NCBI GenBank assembly: GCA_002373875.1
Contig: DFKQ01000090.1
Span: forward strand, 1-16,482
Direction: 5' to 3'
Length of the DNA: 16,482 nucleotides
DNA from: Lachnospiraceae bacterium UBA3641
GTDB lineage: Bacteria > Bacillota > Clostridia > Lachnospirales > Lachnospiraceae
Of the stretch, positions 1 through 7,322 are shown in pieces (positions within the stretch are counted from its first letter, which is position 1; every line of letters starts with the position of its first letter). Under the pieces are notes generated by a model that worked only from the letters and a program-made list of their open reading frames with translations, ran no database searches and was not told the DNA's origin. The position numbers were made by a program, and so were the translations under genes.

Positions 1-1778
1 CATCCCGGTTGTTTACTATCCTCAGATTTGGGCTTATTATAGTTTTCCCGCTCGATGATCCCATGCTTCTGTTTCACTTGGGCAATATTCAGATTCGTCA
101 CATGAAATCCGTACTTTTTCTGCACCCAGTCTTGGATTTCCTTGTATGTAGCCTTAGCTTCCGCACTGGTCAGATCCAACTCATCCATATCCACTTTAAC
201 CTCGATGTGATGCTTTGCATTTCGCAGTCGTTCAAGCAAACAACAGCTTTCAACATGAACAGTCTGACTAAACATATCAGTGCATCGGACTTTTTTAAGT
301 TCATATCCGCGATCTGTTAAATATTTAAGGTCACGGGCCAGGGTTGCGCTGTCACAGCTTACATATATGATCTTCTCCGGTGCGACATCGGCTATTGCCG
401 CAAGCGCTGCCTCATCCATACCCTTACGGGGCGGATCGAGCACTATCACATCCGCTGTTAACATGTCCATATGCACAGGCAGATATTCCTCCGCCGCCGC
501 GCATATGAAATCAACATTGTCCACATTGTTGAGTGCCGCATTTCTTTTTGCATCTTCTATTGCCTCCGGAACTATTTCAAGACCGTGTACACGCCCTGCC
601 TTTTCCGCCATGCATATAGATATCGTACCGATCCCGCAGCATACATCCCAGACCTCTTCGCTTCCGGTAAGCCCTGCGTATTCGATCGCAGTCCCGTACA
701 GCCTTTCCACCTGAACAGGATTTATCTGGTAGAAGGACAGCGGCGATATCTCGAACTTCTTTCCCAACAGAACATCACTTATCCTGTCACTCCCAAACAA
801 AGTATGTATTTCCGTCCCCATTATCACATTCGTATTGTCATTATTGATCGATACGCAGACCGACTTCATTCCCGGAACTTCTGTAAGCTTTACGATCAGT
901 TCACTTTGTCCGCGGATATATTCCGTCTCCGTGTCCTTTCTGTCATACCTTTCGGACTCCTCCTGCTCCTTTAACCCGATCCCGCAGCTCTGTGCCCGAT
1001 CATTTCCCATTACCCGCTTCCCCGAACTCATGCATCCTGTATTCTGCCCTTTTTCCGGCGAACCACTCCCATAGGATGATCTTACATCCGCCTGCTTAAT
1101 AACAAGGCACACCATTATCTCACCGGTCGCAAAACCCTTCCTTATCATCACATGACGCACCGTGCCGCTGCCATCCGTTTCATCATAGGGCAGGATATCA
1201 TGCCTTCGCATATGCTCAAGTATAATACCCAGTATCGTACTGTTTTCCGAAGGTGCCAGAGCACAGTCCGTACACGGGATTATGCTGTGAGTCCTTCCCG
1301 CGTAGAATCCCGCAACCGGATTCCCGTCCTTGTCCGTACCAATGGGGTATTGTGCCTTGTTCCTGTATCTCCACGGATCCTCCATACCGATAATCGGCTC
1401 CATCACCTCATCAATAAACGCCGGATCAAATCCGCCTATCCTTATAAGATTGTTCCTTACCTTATTCTGTTTAAAATCAAGCTGACCCTTAGGATCCATC
1501 TCCTGTATCTGACAGCCGCCGCATCTTCTTGCAAGTATACATCTTGCCGGAATACGCATGGCCGAAGGACTGACTATCCTTTCGATACGTGCATACCCGT
1601 AATTTTTTTTGGTTTTGACTATGCGCGCATCGATTACATCACCCACAACAGCATCTTTAACAAAAAGGGCATAGCCGTCAATCTTACCGACGCCCATGCC
1701 CTCTGCTGTCAGGTCCGTTATTTCAAGCTTGACTGTATCATTCTTCTTATACCGGATCGCTTCCCTGTTTTCATTCAT
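1..1778 (-). CDS. rlmD: 23S rRNA (uracil-C5)-methyltransferase RlmD, 3' end cut by the window edge
   Basis: This is a SAM-dependent RNA methyltransferase that makes 5-methyluridine in 23S rRNA (RlmD/RumA family; the U1939 target is inferred from the family). I translated it from the minus strand: 592 codons are visible and the frame is still open at base 1. In order there is an N-terminal TRAM domain (about residues 10-70), [4Fe-4S] cysteines at C80, C86 and C89 plus C169 or C172 (CGGC motif), FYQINPVQVE at 349-358, the SAM loop DVCCGIGTI at 378-386, DPPRKG at 448-453, the catalytic cysteine in VSCDS (C475), and HVE near 508-510. Two features exceed the core enzyme: about 60 extra residues around 232-292, and a C-terminal extension from about 520 (NLNIAQVKQKHGIIER) that I recall from clostridial homologues. 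The ATG at 1778 is the first in-frame ATG after an upstream stop and has AGGA about 9 nt before it. It lies 66 bp downstream of yhaM and is probably cotranscribed. RlmCD-type specificity is the alternative. Confidence 0.92.
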   Translation of the reverse strand, partial: MNENREAIRYKKNDTVKLEITDLTAEGMGVGKIDGYALFVKDAVVGDVIDARIVKTKKNYGYARIERIVSPSAMRIPARCILARRCGGCQIQEMDPKGQLDFKQNKVRNNLIRIGGFDPAFIDEVMEPIIGMEDPWRYRNKAQYPIGTDKDGNPVAGFYAGRTHSIIPCTDCALAPSENSTILGIILEHMRRHDILPYDETDGSGTVRHVMIRKGFATGEIMVCLVIKQADVRSSYGSGSPEKGQNTGCMSSGKRVMGNDRAQSCGIGLKEQEESERYDRKDTETEYIRGQSELIVKLTEVPGMKSVCVSINNDNTNVIMGTEIHTLFGSDRISDVLLGKKFEISPLSFYQINPVQVERLYGTAIEYAGLTGSEEVWDVCCGIGTISICMAEKAGRVHGLEIVPEAIEDAKRNAALNNVDNVDFICAAAEEYLPVHMDMLTADVIVLDPPRKGMDEAALAAIADVAPEKIIYVSCDSATLARDLKYLTDRGYELKKVRCTDMFSQTVHVESCCLLERLRNAKHHIEVKVDMDELDLTSAEAKATYKEIQDWVQKKYGFHVTNLNIAQVKQKHGIIERENYNKPKSEDSKQPG

Positions 1779-1844
1779 AAGGCTTATCCTGCTCCCTGCA
1801 TCAATTCTTTTAACCTTCTCGTTCTCATATGACAGGATCGATGC

Positions 1845-2795
1845 TCATACAATAAAGCTTCCTGTCTTCCTGACATTTGAATCAATAAGCCTGTTAAAGC
1901 CAAGCCACCCCGTTTCCGCAGTCGAATCAAACAGCTCTTTAAGGGTCTCCATCTTGGCATCCAGGTTGTCTGCCATATTAAGGGCCAGTGCCTCTACAAG
2001 TGCCGGCTTCTTGGGCGATCCGAACTCATACTCTCCGTGATGCGCGAGAATACAGTGCTTGATCTCAGCCTCAAGCTTGTGGGGAAATCCCTCTATGCCC
2101 TTTATCTTCTCGCCCACCATCTCACAGCCCATGACTATATGCCCCAATAACTGCCCGTCATCTGTATAGTCATTCTGGGGAAATGGTGACAGTTCCCTGG
2201 TCTTTGCAATATCATGCAGCATTGCGGCGCTTATCAGAAGGTCCCTGTTAAGCACAGGATATCTTGTCGAATAAAAATCACACAGCTTCACAACACTCAA
2301 TGTATGTTCAAGCAGGCCGCCCACAAATCCATGATGAACACTCTTGGCTGCCGAAGACTTCTTAAAGGATGCGGTGAAATCCTCATCTTCCACAAAAAAT
2401 GCCTCACACAGCTTCTTTAAATGGTCCGATTTAAGTCCCTTTATATATCCCAGCAGTTCTCCATACATCTCATCTATATCATAAGATGAAACAGGCAGGT
2501 AGTCTGCAGGAACATACTCACCCTCCGATACCTTCCGTATTCGCTTGATATTTACCTGAAGCTGACCGTTGAAGCTTGTAACAGAACCGCCCACCATGCA
2601 GTAATCAAGTATATCAAAATCCTCGATCCCCATGGAACCCACATCCCATATCTTGGCATCAATGGTCCCGGTCTTGTCCTGTAATATCACGTTCTCATAG
2701 GGCTTGCCGTTCTTGGTCACTGCCGACTGTTTATGCTTTATAAGATAAACGTCATTTACATTATCGCCTTCCCTTAACTGCTCTATATACTTCAT
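1845..2795 (-). CDS. yhaM: 3'-5' exoribonuclease YhaM family (OB fold + HD domain)
   Basis: This is a metal-dependent 3'-5' exonuclease of the YhaM family, which shortens RNA ends in Firmicutes and acts in the cytoplasm. At 316 aa it matches the usual length of about 314. An OB-fold nucleic-acid-binding domain covers roughly residues 13-90. An HD phosphohydrolase domain follows, with LLEHT (H164), the diagnostic AMLHDIAK (H194-D195), AHHGEYE (H252-H253) and NMADNLDAK (D276). The reading frame stays open back to an ATG at 2882, but I chose the ATG at 2795: a strong Shine-Dalgarno (GAAGGAG) sits 5-6 nt before it, MKYIEQLREGD matches the family's N-terminus, and the extra 29 residues look like translated leader. 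The gene follows the HtrA-like gene after about 127 bp and precedes rlmD, so a role in RNA turnover fits its neighbours. Confidence 0.93.
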   Translation of the reverse strand: MKYIEQLREGDNVNDVYLIKHKQSAVTKNGKPYENVILQDKTGTIDAKIWDVGSMGIEDFDILDYCMVGGSVTSFNGQLQVNIKRIRKVSEGEYVPADYLPVSSYDIDEMYGELLGYIKGLKSDHLKKLCEAFFVEDEDFTASFKKSSAAKSVHHGFVGGLLEHTLSVVKLCDFYSTRYPVLNRDLLISAAMLHDIAKTRELSPFPQNDYTDDGQLLGHIVMGCEMVGEKIKGIEGFPHKLEAEIKHCILAHHGEYEFGSPKKPALVEALALNMADNLDAKMETLKELFDSTAETGWLGFNRLIDSNVRKTGSFIV

Positions 2796-2922
2796 AAGTT
2801 CTCCTTCTATACTGATATTTTTGTAACTATTCAGAACAGGCTCAAAATGCTTCACATTTTTCGCTGTTTTGGATTCATCCAATACATATATTTATAAAAT
2901 AAGACCGGACATGACATCACAG
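2796..2922 (-). other. Leader between the HtrA-like gene and yhaM
   Basis: These 127 bp separate two same-strand genes. They hold two weak inverted repeats: TTGGAT/ATCCAA at 2869-2882, and AAAATG/CATTTT just downstream on the minus strand. Neither is GC-rich or followed by a U run, so I do not call a terminator. AT-rich stretches could hold an internal promoter for yhaM, but no convincing -35/-10 pair was found. Only the GAAGGAG ribosome binding site next to yhaM is well supported. Confidence 0.4.
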
Positions 2923-4443
2923 TCAGTTGCTCAGCTTCCCAAGAGTTATCTCATAGGACAGCTCAACATATTCCATCCTTCCCTTTCTCTTGACTGTCAC
3001 CATCATGAGGTCATCGGGCTGGCACTTAAGCATGGCATCCTTATAATCACTGAAGGAATTGATATCCGTCGTTCCCAGCTTGACGATAACATCGCCGTTC
3101 TGGATACCCGCATCCATTGCCGGGGAATCGATCACCACCTGCCTTACATAAGCGCCTACGGGTACATCATACTCATTCGATATATCTTCAGTTACATCAA
3201 GTCCCACTATACCAAGATATGCTATTTCCTGACCGTTTGACAGCTTCTCGAGCCTGTCCTTCAGGTCTGATATTGCATAGCCGCAGATGAGGTTCTTGGC
3301 GTCTGTCGAAGCTCCGTCCTGGGTGATTATTGCAAGGACCCTTCCGGACATGTTTATGATGACTCCGCTGGCGTTCGAGCTTCCGTAAATATCCGTCGTT
3401 AACAGGGATACATTAGTATCGGTCATGTCCTTGACAGATGTATGGCTGGTGATCTGACCCATGGCCATTGATTCCGATACACCCAGAGGATCGCCTATTG
3501 CAATGACAGGGGTACCGTCTATGGATGAATTCTTAGTCGATCCCAGTTCAGCCAGCTTGCAGGCTTCCCTGGTATCATCACTTATATTCTCAAGATCAAC
3601 AGCAACTATCGTCATATCCGTATTGGGATCGGATTTCTTGAGTACCGCATCATACCGCTTGCCGTCACAGAATGTCACTATTACGGAATCGCAGGTTTTT
3701 ATCACCGAATATCTTGTAAGTATCAGCATCTCCTTGCCGTTCTCCGCAAGTATTATTCCGGCACAGGTATGCCTGTTCTCATATACGTTCATAAACCAGT
3801 CCGTATTGGCTGATATTCCGGTGACTGTAACCATGGCTCTTCTGGCTTCCTTGGCAACATCACCTATCTGCTGGTACAGCTTCTGGTAATCCTCGATCTC
3901 AAGATCCTTTTCAACCGTCTCAACAACCTGAGTTATGACTTCGGGAATGTTTTCGTCAAGGATATCCGGTTCCTTCTGTTCTTCCGGCTTCTTCTCTGCA
4001 CCGGCATTTGTATCATCCGCTCCGGGTACATTATCCGCCCCGGGTGTATCATCCGCTTCAGGTGTATCATCCGCTTCGTTTTCTCCATTTGCTTCCTTCT
4101 CTATATTTTCGGCAGAAGCCTCCTGTACCTTATCGGCAGCGGCATCTTCATTACCCTTCTCCTCGTCCGCGCTTTCAAATCTCACAGGTTTGGTGCTGTC
4201 ATCAGGATGTACCTTCTTATTTACTACCGGGTACAGATATACAAAGGTAATACAGGAGATGACCCCGAATACCACCGCAAGGATCACCGTCAGTACGACC
4301 TTTCTGAATACCTTCCTCTTGTTTACCGGCTTCCTCTTTATGGTCTCCGTGATGAATTCGTAATTCTGTTCACTGTTCACTGCCGATCGTTCATTCTCAT
4401 TTTTGATTTCTTCAACTGCTTCTTCCCGCTTCATTTCATCCAT
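2923..4443 (-). CDS. Membrane-anchored HtrA/DegP-like PDZ protein, probable pseudoprotease
   Basis: This is a trypsin-like (HtrA fold) protein with a cytoplasmic N-terminus, one membrane segment and an extracytoplasmic PDZ domain. Numbering here is for the 522-aa frame opening at the GTG at 4491. There is a charged N-terminus to about 63, a transmembrane helix at 64-87, an acidic linker at 100-190 with ADDTP hexapeptide repeats at 139-162, the protease-like domain at about 205-410, and PDZ at about 425-505. The catalytic aspartate (D292 in TDMTIV) and a serine (S375 in NASG, where family members have GNSGG) align, but the histidine position of the TNxHV motif reads TRYSV (S262). Peptidase activity is therefore doubtful, and a folding, sensing or scaffold role is possible. 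I prefer the ATG at 4443 (506 aa), which has GGAG 7 nt upstream; the GTG at 4491 overlaps trmL by 13 bp but has only a weak ribosome binding site. Confidence 0.85.
   Translation of the reverse strand: MDEMKREEAVEEIKNENERSAVNSEQNYEFITETIKRKPVNKRKVFRKVVLTVILAVVFGVISCITFVYLYPVVNKKVHPDDSTKPVRFESADEEKGNEDAAADKVQEASAENIEKEANGENEADDTPEADDTPGADNVPGADDTNAGAEKKPEEQKEPDILDENIPEVITQVVETVEKDLEIEDYQKLYQQIGDVAKEARRAMVTVTGISANTDWFMNVYENRHTCAGIILAENGKEMLILTRYSVIKTCDSVIVTFCDGKRYDAVLKKSDPNTDMTIVAVDLENISDDTREACKLAELGSTKNSSIDGTPVIAIGDPLGVSESMAMGQITSHTSVKDMTDTNVSLLTTDIYGSSNASGVIINMSGRVLAIITQDGASTDAKNLICGYAISDLKDRLEKLSNGQEIAYLGIVGLDVTEDISNEYDVPVGAYVRQVVIDSPAMDAGIQNGDVIVKLGTTDINSFSDYKDAMLKCQPDDLMMVTVKRKGRMEYVELSYEITLGKLSN
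4006..4077 (-). repeat. Four 18-bp tandem repeats coding for ADDTP-type hexapeptides
   Basis: Four in-frame 18-bp units encode EADDTP, EADDTP, GADNVP and GADDTN in the extracytoplasmic linker of the HtrA-like protein. The first two units are nearly identical in DNA and the others have drifted. Such proline-containing acidic repeats usually act as a flexible spacer, and slippage would change their number without breaking the frame. Confidence 0.8.
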
Positions 4444-4478
4444 ATCTCTTCTCCCGAAGTCTTTCTTCTGTTTATCTG

Positions 4479-4973
4479 TCAGGAATTCCACTTGAGCCTG
4501 TGCAGCTTGCCTTCCTTCTCAAGCGTCCCAAAGCCCTGCTGTCTTAACGCCTCATAGAGGACGATAGCCACCGAATTCGAAAGGTTTAGCGATCTTATTC
4601 CGGAAATCATCGGAATCCTTATGCAGGTTTCCTCATTCTCAACAAGTATCTCCTCCGGGATACCCGCACTCTCCTTCCCGAACATTATATATGCATTCTC
4701 CTCATAGACCGCCTGTGTATAGTCCTTACGGGCCTTGGTAGTTGCCATATATACCTTCGGGTGTTTGTTTACCTCAAGGAATTCTTCGTAATTAATATAT
4801 CTCTTTACATCAAGGTCCTTCCAGTAATCCATTCCCGCCCGCTTTATATTCTTCTCGGTAAGCTGGAATCCCAGCGGCTCTATCAGATGAAGGGTTGTAC
4901 CGGTCGCTACACAGGTCCTGCCGATATTGCCCGTATTGGCCGGGATCTCCGGTTCAAGAAGTACAATGTTCAT
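4479..4973 (-). CDS. trmL: tRNA (cytidine(34)-2'-O)-methyltransferase TrmL (SPOUT family)
   Basis: This cytoplasmic SPOUT methyltransferase puts a 2'-O-methyl group on the wobble nucleotide (position 34) of certain leucine tRNAs, using SAM. At 164 aa it is of normal family length and complete. Visible motifs are PEIPANTGNIGRTC at 9-22 (motif 1), FGKESAGIPEEIL at about 98-110 (motif 2), and IPMISGIRSLNLSNSVAI at about 120-137 (motif 3, which forms the trefoil knot and SAM site). The ATG at 4973 is preceded by AGGAGGAGAGC. This ribosome binding site and start belong to a sequence repeated twice more just upstream, so its translation may be controlled by that repeat. The stop lies 35 bp before the preferred start of the HtrA-like gene. 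Confidence 0.95.
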   Translation of the reverse strand: MNIVLLEPEIPANTGNIGRTCVATGTTLHLIEPLGFQLTEKNIKRAGMDYWKDLDVKRYINYEEFLEVNKHPKVYMATTKARKDYTQAVYEENAYIMFGKESAGIPEEILVENEETCIRIPMISGIRSLNLSNSVAIVLYEALRQQGFGTLEKEGKLHRLKWNS

Positions 4974-5055
4974 ATGCTCTCCTCCTTATTGTATTGCCCC
5001 CTCTCTTCGCTCGGCGGCCTTTCGTCGGAGAGCATCCTGAATATGACTTCGTCAT
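4954..5055 (-). CDS. Possible 33-aa small ORF in repeat copy 1, overlapping the trmL start
   Basis: An ATG at 5055 with AGGAGG upstream opens 33 codons beginning MTKSYSGCSPTKGRRAKRGG and ending at a TGA inside trmL, overlapping it by 20 nt. The peptide is basic and matches the other repeat copy except for one residue (K3 instead of E3) and a different C-terminus. No known family is recognised. It may be an accidental frame in a repeat, or a leader peptide whose translation alters access to the trmL ribosome binding site. Confidence 0.25.
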   Translation of the reverse strand: MTKSYSGCSPTKGRRAKRGGNTIRRRAYEHCTS

Positions 5056-5067
5056 ATGCTCTCCTCC
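4991..5067 (-). repeat. Tandem repeat copy 1 (77-bp unit), hairpin enclosing an SD-AUG
   Basis: This 77-bp unit matches the copy at 5079-5155 with one mismatch (5049 T versus 5137 C). On the minus-strand RNA it starts with GGAGGAGAGC AUAUGAC, then a short loop, GUCAUAU, a 7-nt bulge and GCUCUCC, so the SD and the AUG fall inside a stem of 7+7 pairs. The remainder is GC-rich. A 15-bp fragment of the same unit recurs at 4971-4985 as the real trmL start signal. Confidence 0.9.
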
Positions 5068-5071
5068 TGTC

Positions 5072-5143
5072 TTACAAGGTATTGCCCCCTCTCTTCGCTC
5101 GGCGGCCTTTCGTCGGAGAGCATCCTGAATATGACTCCGTCAT
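5072..5143 (-). CDS. Possible 23-aa small ORF in repeat copy 2, coupled to the kinase stop
   Basis: An ATG at 5143 overlaps the TGA of the histidine kinase (ATGA arrangement). AGGAGGAGAGC, which is also the last coding stretch of the kinase, sits just before it. It encodes MTESYSGCSPTKGRRAKRGG plus NTL, then TAA. The start signals are ideal for coupled translation, but the peptide resembles no family I know and comes from a repeat, so expression is uncertain. Confidence 0.25.
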   Translation of the reverse strand: MTESYSGCSPTKGRRAKRGGNTL

Positions 5144-5155
5144 ATGCTCTCCTCC
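5079..5155 (-). repeat. Tandem repeat copy 2 (77-bp unit), contains the kinase stop codon
   Basis: This is the second copy of the unit at 4991-5067, separated from it by 11 unrelated bases (5068-5078). Its 5' end on the minus strand codes for the last residues of the kinase (EEESI and stop), so the kinase terminus is built from repeat sequence. It has the same hairpin potential as copy 1. The near identity suggests recent duplication or a mobile interspersed repeat. Confidence 0.9.
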
Positions 5156-6573
5156 TCTTTACTCTTGGGGAGGGTAAAGATGAACTCGGTTCCGACACCT
5201 ACCGTTGAGATAACGTTTATGTTCTCATGGTGAGCATTGATTATTTCCTTTGTTATCGCAAGCCCCAGACCCGTTCCCTTCTTATCCTTGCCCCGTGATA
5301 AGTCCGTCTTGTAGAAGCGGTCGAAAACCAGCTTCTGACTTTCCTTGGGAATCCCTATCCCGCTGTCCTTGACGGATACGAATACGGTGTCATTCTTCTC
5401 CGAGGTCTCAAGCTTGATATCTGAGTTGGCATCCGAGAACTTGATGGCATTGTCGATAAGGTTGTAAAGAACCTGCTGGATCTTGCCCATATCCGCTGAT
5501 ACATACAGCTCCTCACCACACAGTACAAGATTAAACCGTATCCTCTTCTGCTTGCAGGTACCCTCGAAGGTCGCCGCCGTATTCTTGATTACCGCGTTTA
5601 TGTCAAAGTCACTTATATCAAGGTGCATACCTCTGGTATTCAGGTTGTTGAGGGACAGGAGCGAATTGGTCAGTTTCGTCAGTCTCTCGGTTTCATTAAG
5701 CACGATCTTTAAATACTTGCCGCTCATCTCGGGAGGTATTGTACCGTCCTCCATAGCCTCGATATAACCCTTGATGGAAGTAAGGGGAGAGCGAAAGTCA
5801 TGGGACACATTGGCAATGAACTGCTTCTGGTTATCCTCACCCTTTGAAAGCTCAGAGGCCATGTAATTAAGGGAGGCCGCAAGGTGGCCTATTTCGTCAT
5901 CCTTGTTTACCTCAATCTTATGGGTAAGATTACCGTCCGCATATTCCTCGGTCGCTTTGGTGATCTTCTTAAGGGGCCGGTACACGACAATCGTGAAAAC
6001 GATCAAAATGACAAGAGACAAAACAAACATGATGCCAAGTGCCATATAATAAATGTTAAGGAGCCTGTCCCGGGATTCCCTTATCTCACTTATCTCATAG
6101 TGCATAACAACATATCCCCTGATCCTGAAATCGGAATTAATAGGGGACAGGACACTTAATACATCCGATTCGAAATTACCGTAGAAATCACCCACCATAT
6201 AATAGTTATTCCCCGTATCCGTCGGATTGAAATGCTCTATCGTTACGGTGTTGTCCTTATCCACGGTCGTATCCGTTGAATTATACAAAAGCTGACCGTC
6301 GGGATTGATTATCCATATTTCCGACTGGGTGAAGGTGTCTATGGCCTCAAGCTGGTCCCTGACATCATCCGCCTGCAGGGATGAATTGTATATGGAATCC
6401 GCATACCGGGTCGATATAAGGGTTGCTTCCTTATACAGGGCCGCTGCCTTATCCATGACCAGATGATTAAAGGTAAGCCTTGCAAACAGGGTTGTGATCA
6501 GAAAGAAGCTGATAAGTCCGAATGCCAGATAGGCCAATATGAACTTTAAATATAATGTTTTTCTGTATTTCAT
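5140..6573 (-). CDS. HAMP-containing sensor histidine kinase (OmpR-partner class)
   Basis: This is a membrane sensor kinase that should phosphorylate the response regulator encoded just upstream. The 477 residues hold TM1 at about 10-32, an extracytoplasmic sensor region at 33-171, TM2 at about 172-197, HAMP at 198-245, and HisKA with SHDFRSP (phospho-acceptor H258). HATPase_c follows, with the N box NLIDNAIKFS (N371, N375), the G1 box DSGIGI at 403-408 and the G2 box GTGLGLA at 433-439. All catalytic elements are intact. The stimulus cannot be read from the sequence; the architecture resembles PhoR/ResE/VanS-type kinases. The ATG at 6573 lacks a clear Shine-Dalgarno and may depend on translation from upstream. 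The last five residues lie in the repeat that follows the gene. Confidence 0.95.
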   Translation of the reverse strand: MKYRKTLYLKFILAYLAFGLISFFLITTLFARLTFNHLVMDKAAALYKEATLISTRYADSIYNSSLQADDVRDQLEAIDTFTQSEIWIINPDGQLLYNSTDTTVDKDNTVTIEHFNPTDTGNNYYMVGDFYGNFESDVLSVLSPINSDFRIRGYVVMHYEISEIRESRDRLLNIYYMALGIMFVLSLVILIVFTIVVYRPLKKITKATEEYADGNLTHKIEVNKDDEIGHLAASLNYMASELSKGEDNQKQFIANVSHDFRSPLTSIKGYIEAMEDGTIPPEMSGKYLKIVLNETERLTKLTNSLLSLNNLNTRGMHLDISDFDINAVIKNTAATFEGTCKQKRIRFNLVLCGEELYVSADMGKIQQVLYNLIDNAIKFSDANSDIKLETSEKNDTVFVSVKDSGIGIPKESQKLVFDRFYKTDLSRGKDKKGTGLGLAITKEIINAHHENINVISTVGVGTEFIFTLPKSKEEESI

Positions 6574-6587
6574 CCCGATATCTGTGT

Positions 6588-6611
6588 GATCCCGAGCAAA
6601 AGCATGGGATC
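6588..6611 (-). promoter_or_regulatory. Hairpin and 11-codon frame between regulator and kinase genes
   Basis: GATCCC and GGGATC form a 6-bp stem around a 12-nt loop, within the 38-nt gap between the response regulator stop and the kinase start. An ATG at 6605 in the hairpin opens 11 codons (MLLLGITQISG) whose TGA overlaps the kinase ATG as ATGA. No strong SD precedes either start. This could couple or moderate kinase translation, but it may be chance. Confidence 0.3.
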
Positions 6612-7310
6612 TTACTTAACCTCGAACTTATAACCTATTCCCCATACAGTAGACAGCTTCCACATATCGTGATCCTTGATCTTCTCCCGGAGTCTCTTAA
6701 TATGGACATCAACGGTCCTTGTATCGCCTATATACTCATATCCCCAGATATGGTCAAGGAGCTGCTCACGGGTAAATACCTGATTGGGTGAGGATGCCAG
6801 AAAATACAGCAGCTCCAGCTCCTTGGGCGGCATTTCCACAGGCTCACCGAAATAGAGTACCGAATAATTGGTCTGGTTGATAACGAGATCGGGATACTCT
6901 ACACATTTTACATCCGAAGGAGGCTCCACAGGCTTGGCTGCCTGGGTACGCCGAAGGACCGCCTTGACTCTGGCCACCAGCTCCTTACTGTCAAAGGGCT
7001 TCTCCATATAGTCATCCGCTCCCAGCTCAAGTCCTAAGACCTTATCAAATATCTCGCCCTTGGCTGACAGCATGATTATGGGTGTCTGTGACCTTCCCCT
7101 TATCTCCCGGCACACCTGATAGCCGTCTATGCCCGGAAGCATAAGATCAAGCAGTATAAGGTTGGGCTTGTAAGAATCAAAGGTCTTTATCGCACTCTCC
7201 CCGTCATTAACTATCTGCGTGTCAAAGCATTCCTTGGTAAGATAGAGTGAAATAAGCTCCGCTATATTATTGTCGTCATCAACTATAAGTATCTTCTGCT
7301 TGTTTGCCAT
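6612..7310 (-). CDS. OmpR/PhoB-family response regulator
   Basis: This is a DNA-binding response regulator and the likely partner of the adjacent histidine kinase. The 232 residues contain a receiver domain (about 5-118) with the acidic pair near D11-D13 (VDDD), the phospho-acceptor D55 in LLDLMLPG, S82 at the switch position and K104 in EKPF. A winged-helix DNA-binding domain (about 135-230) follows, ending in TVWGIGYKFEVK, typical of the OmpR/PhoB class. The ATG at 7310 has AAGGAGA about 5 nt upstream, so the start is secure. It begins only 12 nt after mutS2 ends, which implies cotranscription. Target genes cannot be read from this window. Confidence 0.96.
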   Translation of the reverse strand: MANKQKILIVDDDNNIAELISLYLTKECFDTQIVNDGESAIKTFDSYKPNLILLDLMLPGIDGYQVCREIRGRSQTPIIMLSAKGEIFDKVLGLELGADDYMEKPFDSKELVARVKAVLRRTQAAKPVEPPSDVKCVEYPDLVINQTNYSVLYFGEPVEMPPKELELLYFLASSPNQVFTREQLLDHIWGYEYIGDTRTVDVHIKRLREKIKDHDMWKLSTVWGIGYKFEVK

Positions 7311-7322
7311 TGCTTTCTCCTT

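Noticed and set aside
280..1832. Long open frames on the plus strand across the rlmD region
   Set aside because: They are antisense shadows; the minus-strand frame carries all RlmD motifs and is open without interruption from 1778 to base 1.
2796..2882. N-terminal extension of YhaM to an ATG at 2882
   Set aside because: No ribosome binding site, extra residues not typical of the family, and a strong SD precedes the ATG at 2795.
2869..2882. TTGGAT/ATCCAA palindrome upstream of yhaM as terminator or operator
   Set aside because: It is short, not GC-rich, lacks a U run, and no promoter could be placed next to it.
4971..5155. CRISPR-like or integron-like array at the tandem repeat
   Set aside because: There are only two full units, they are longer than CRISPR repeats, the 11-nt spacing is too short for spacers, and no cas or integrase gene is nearby.
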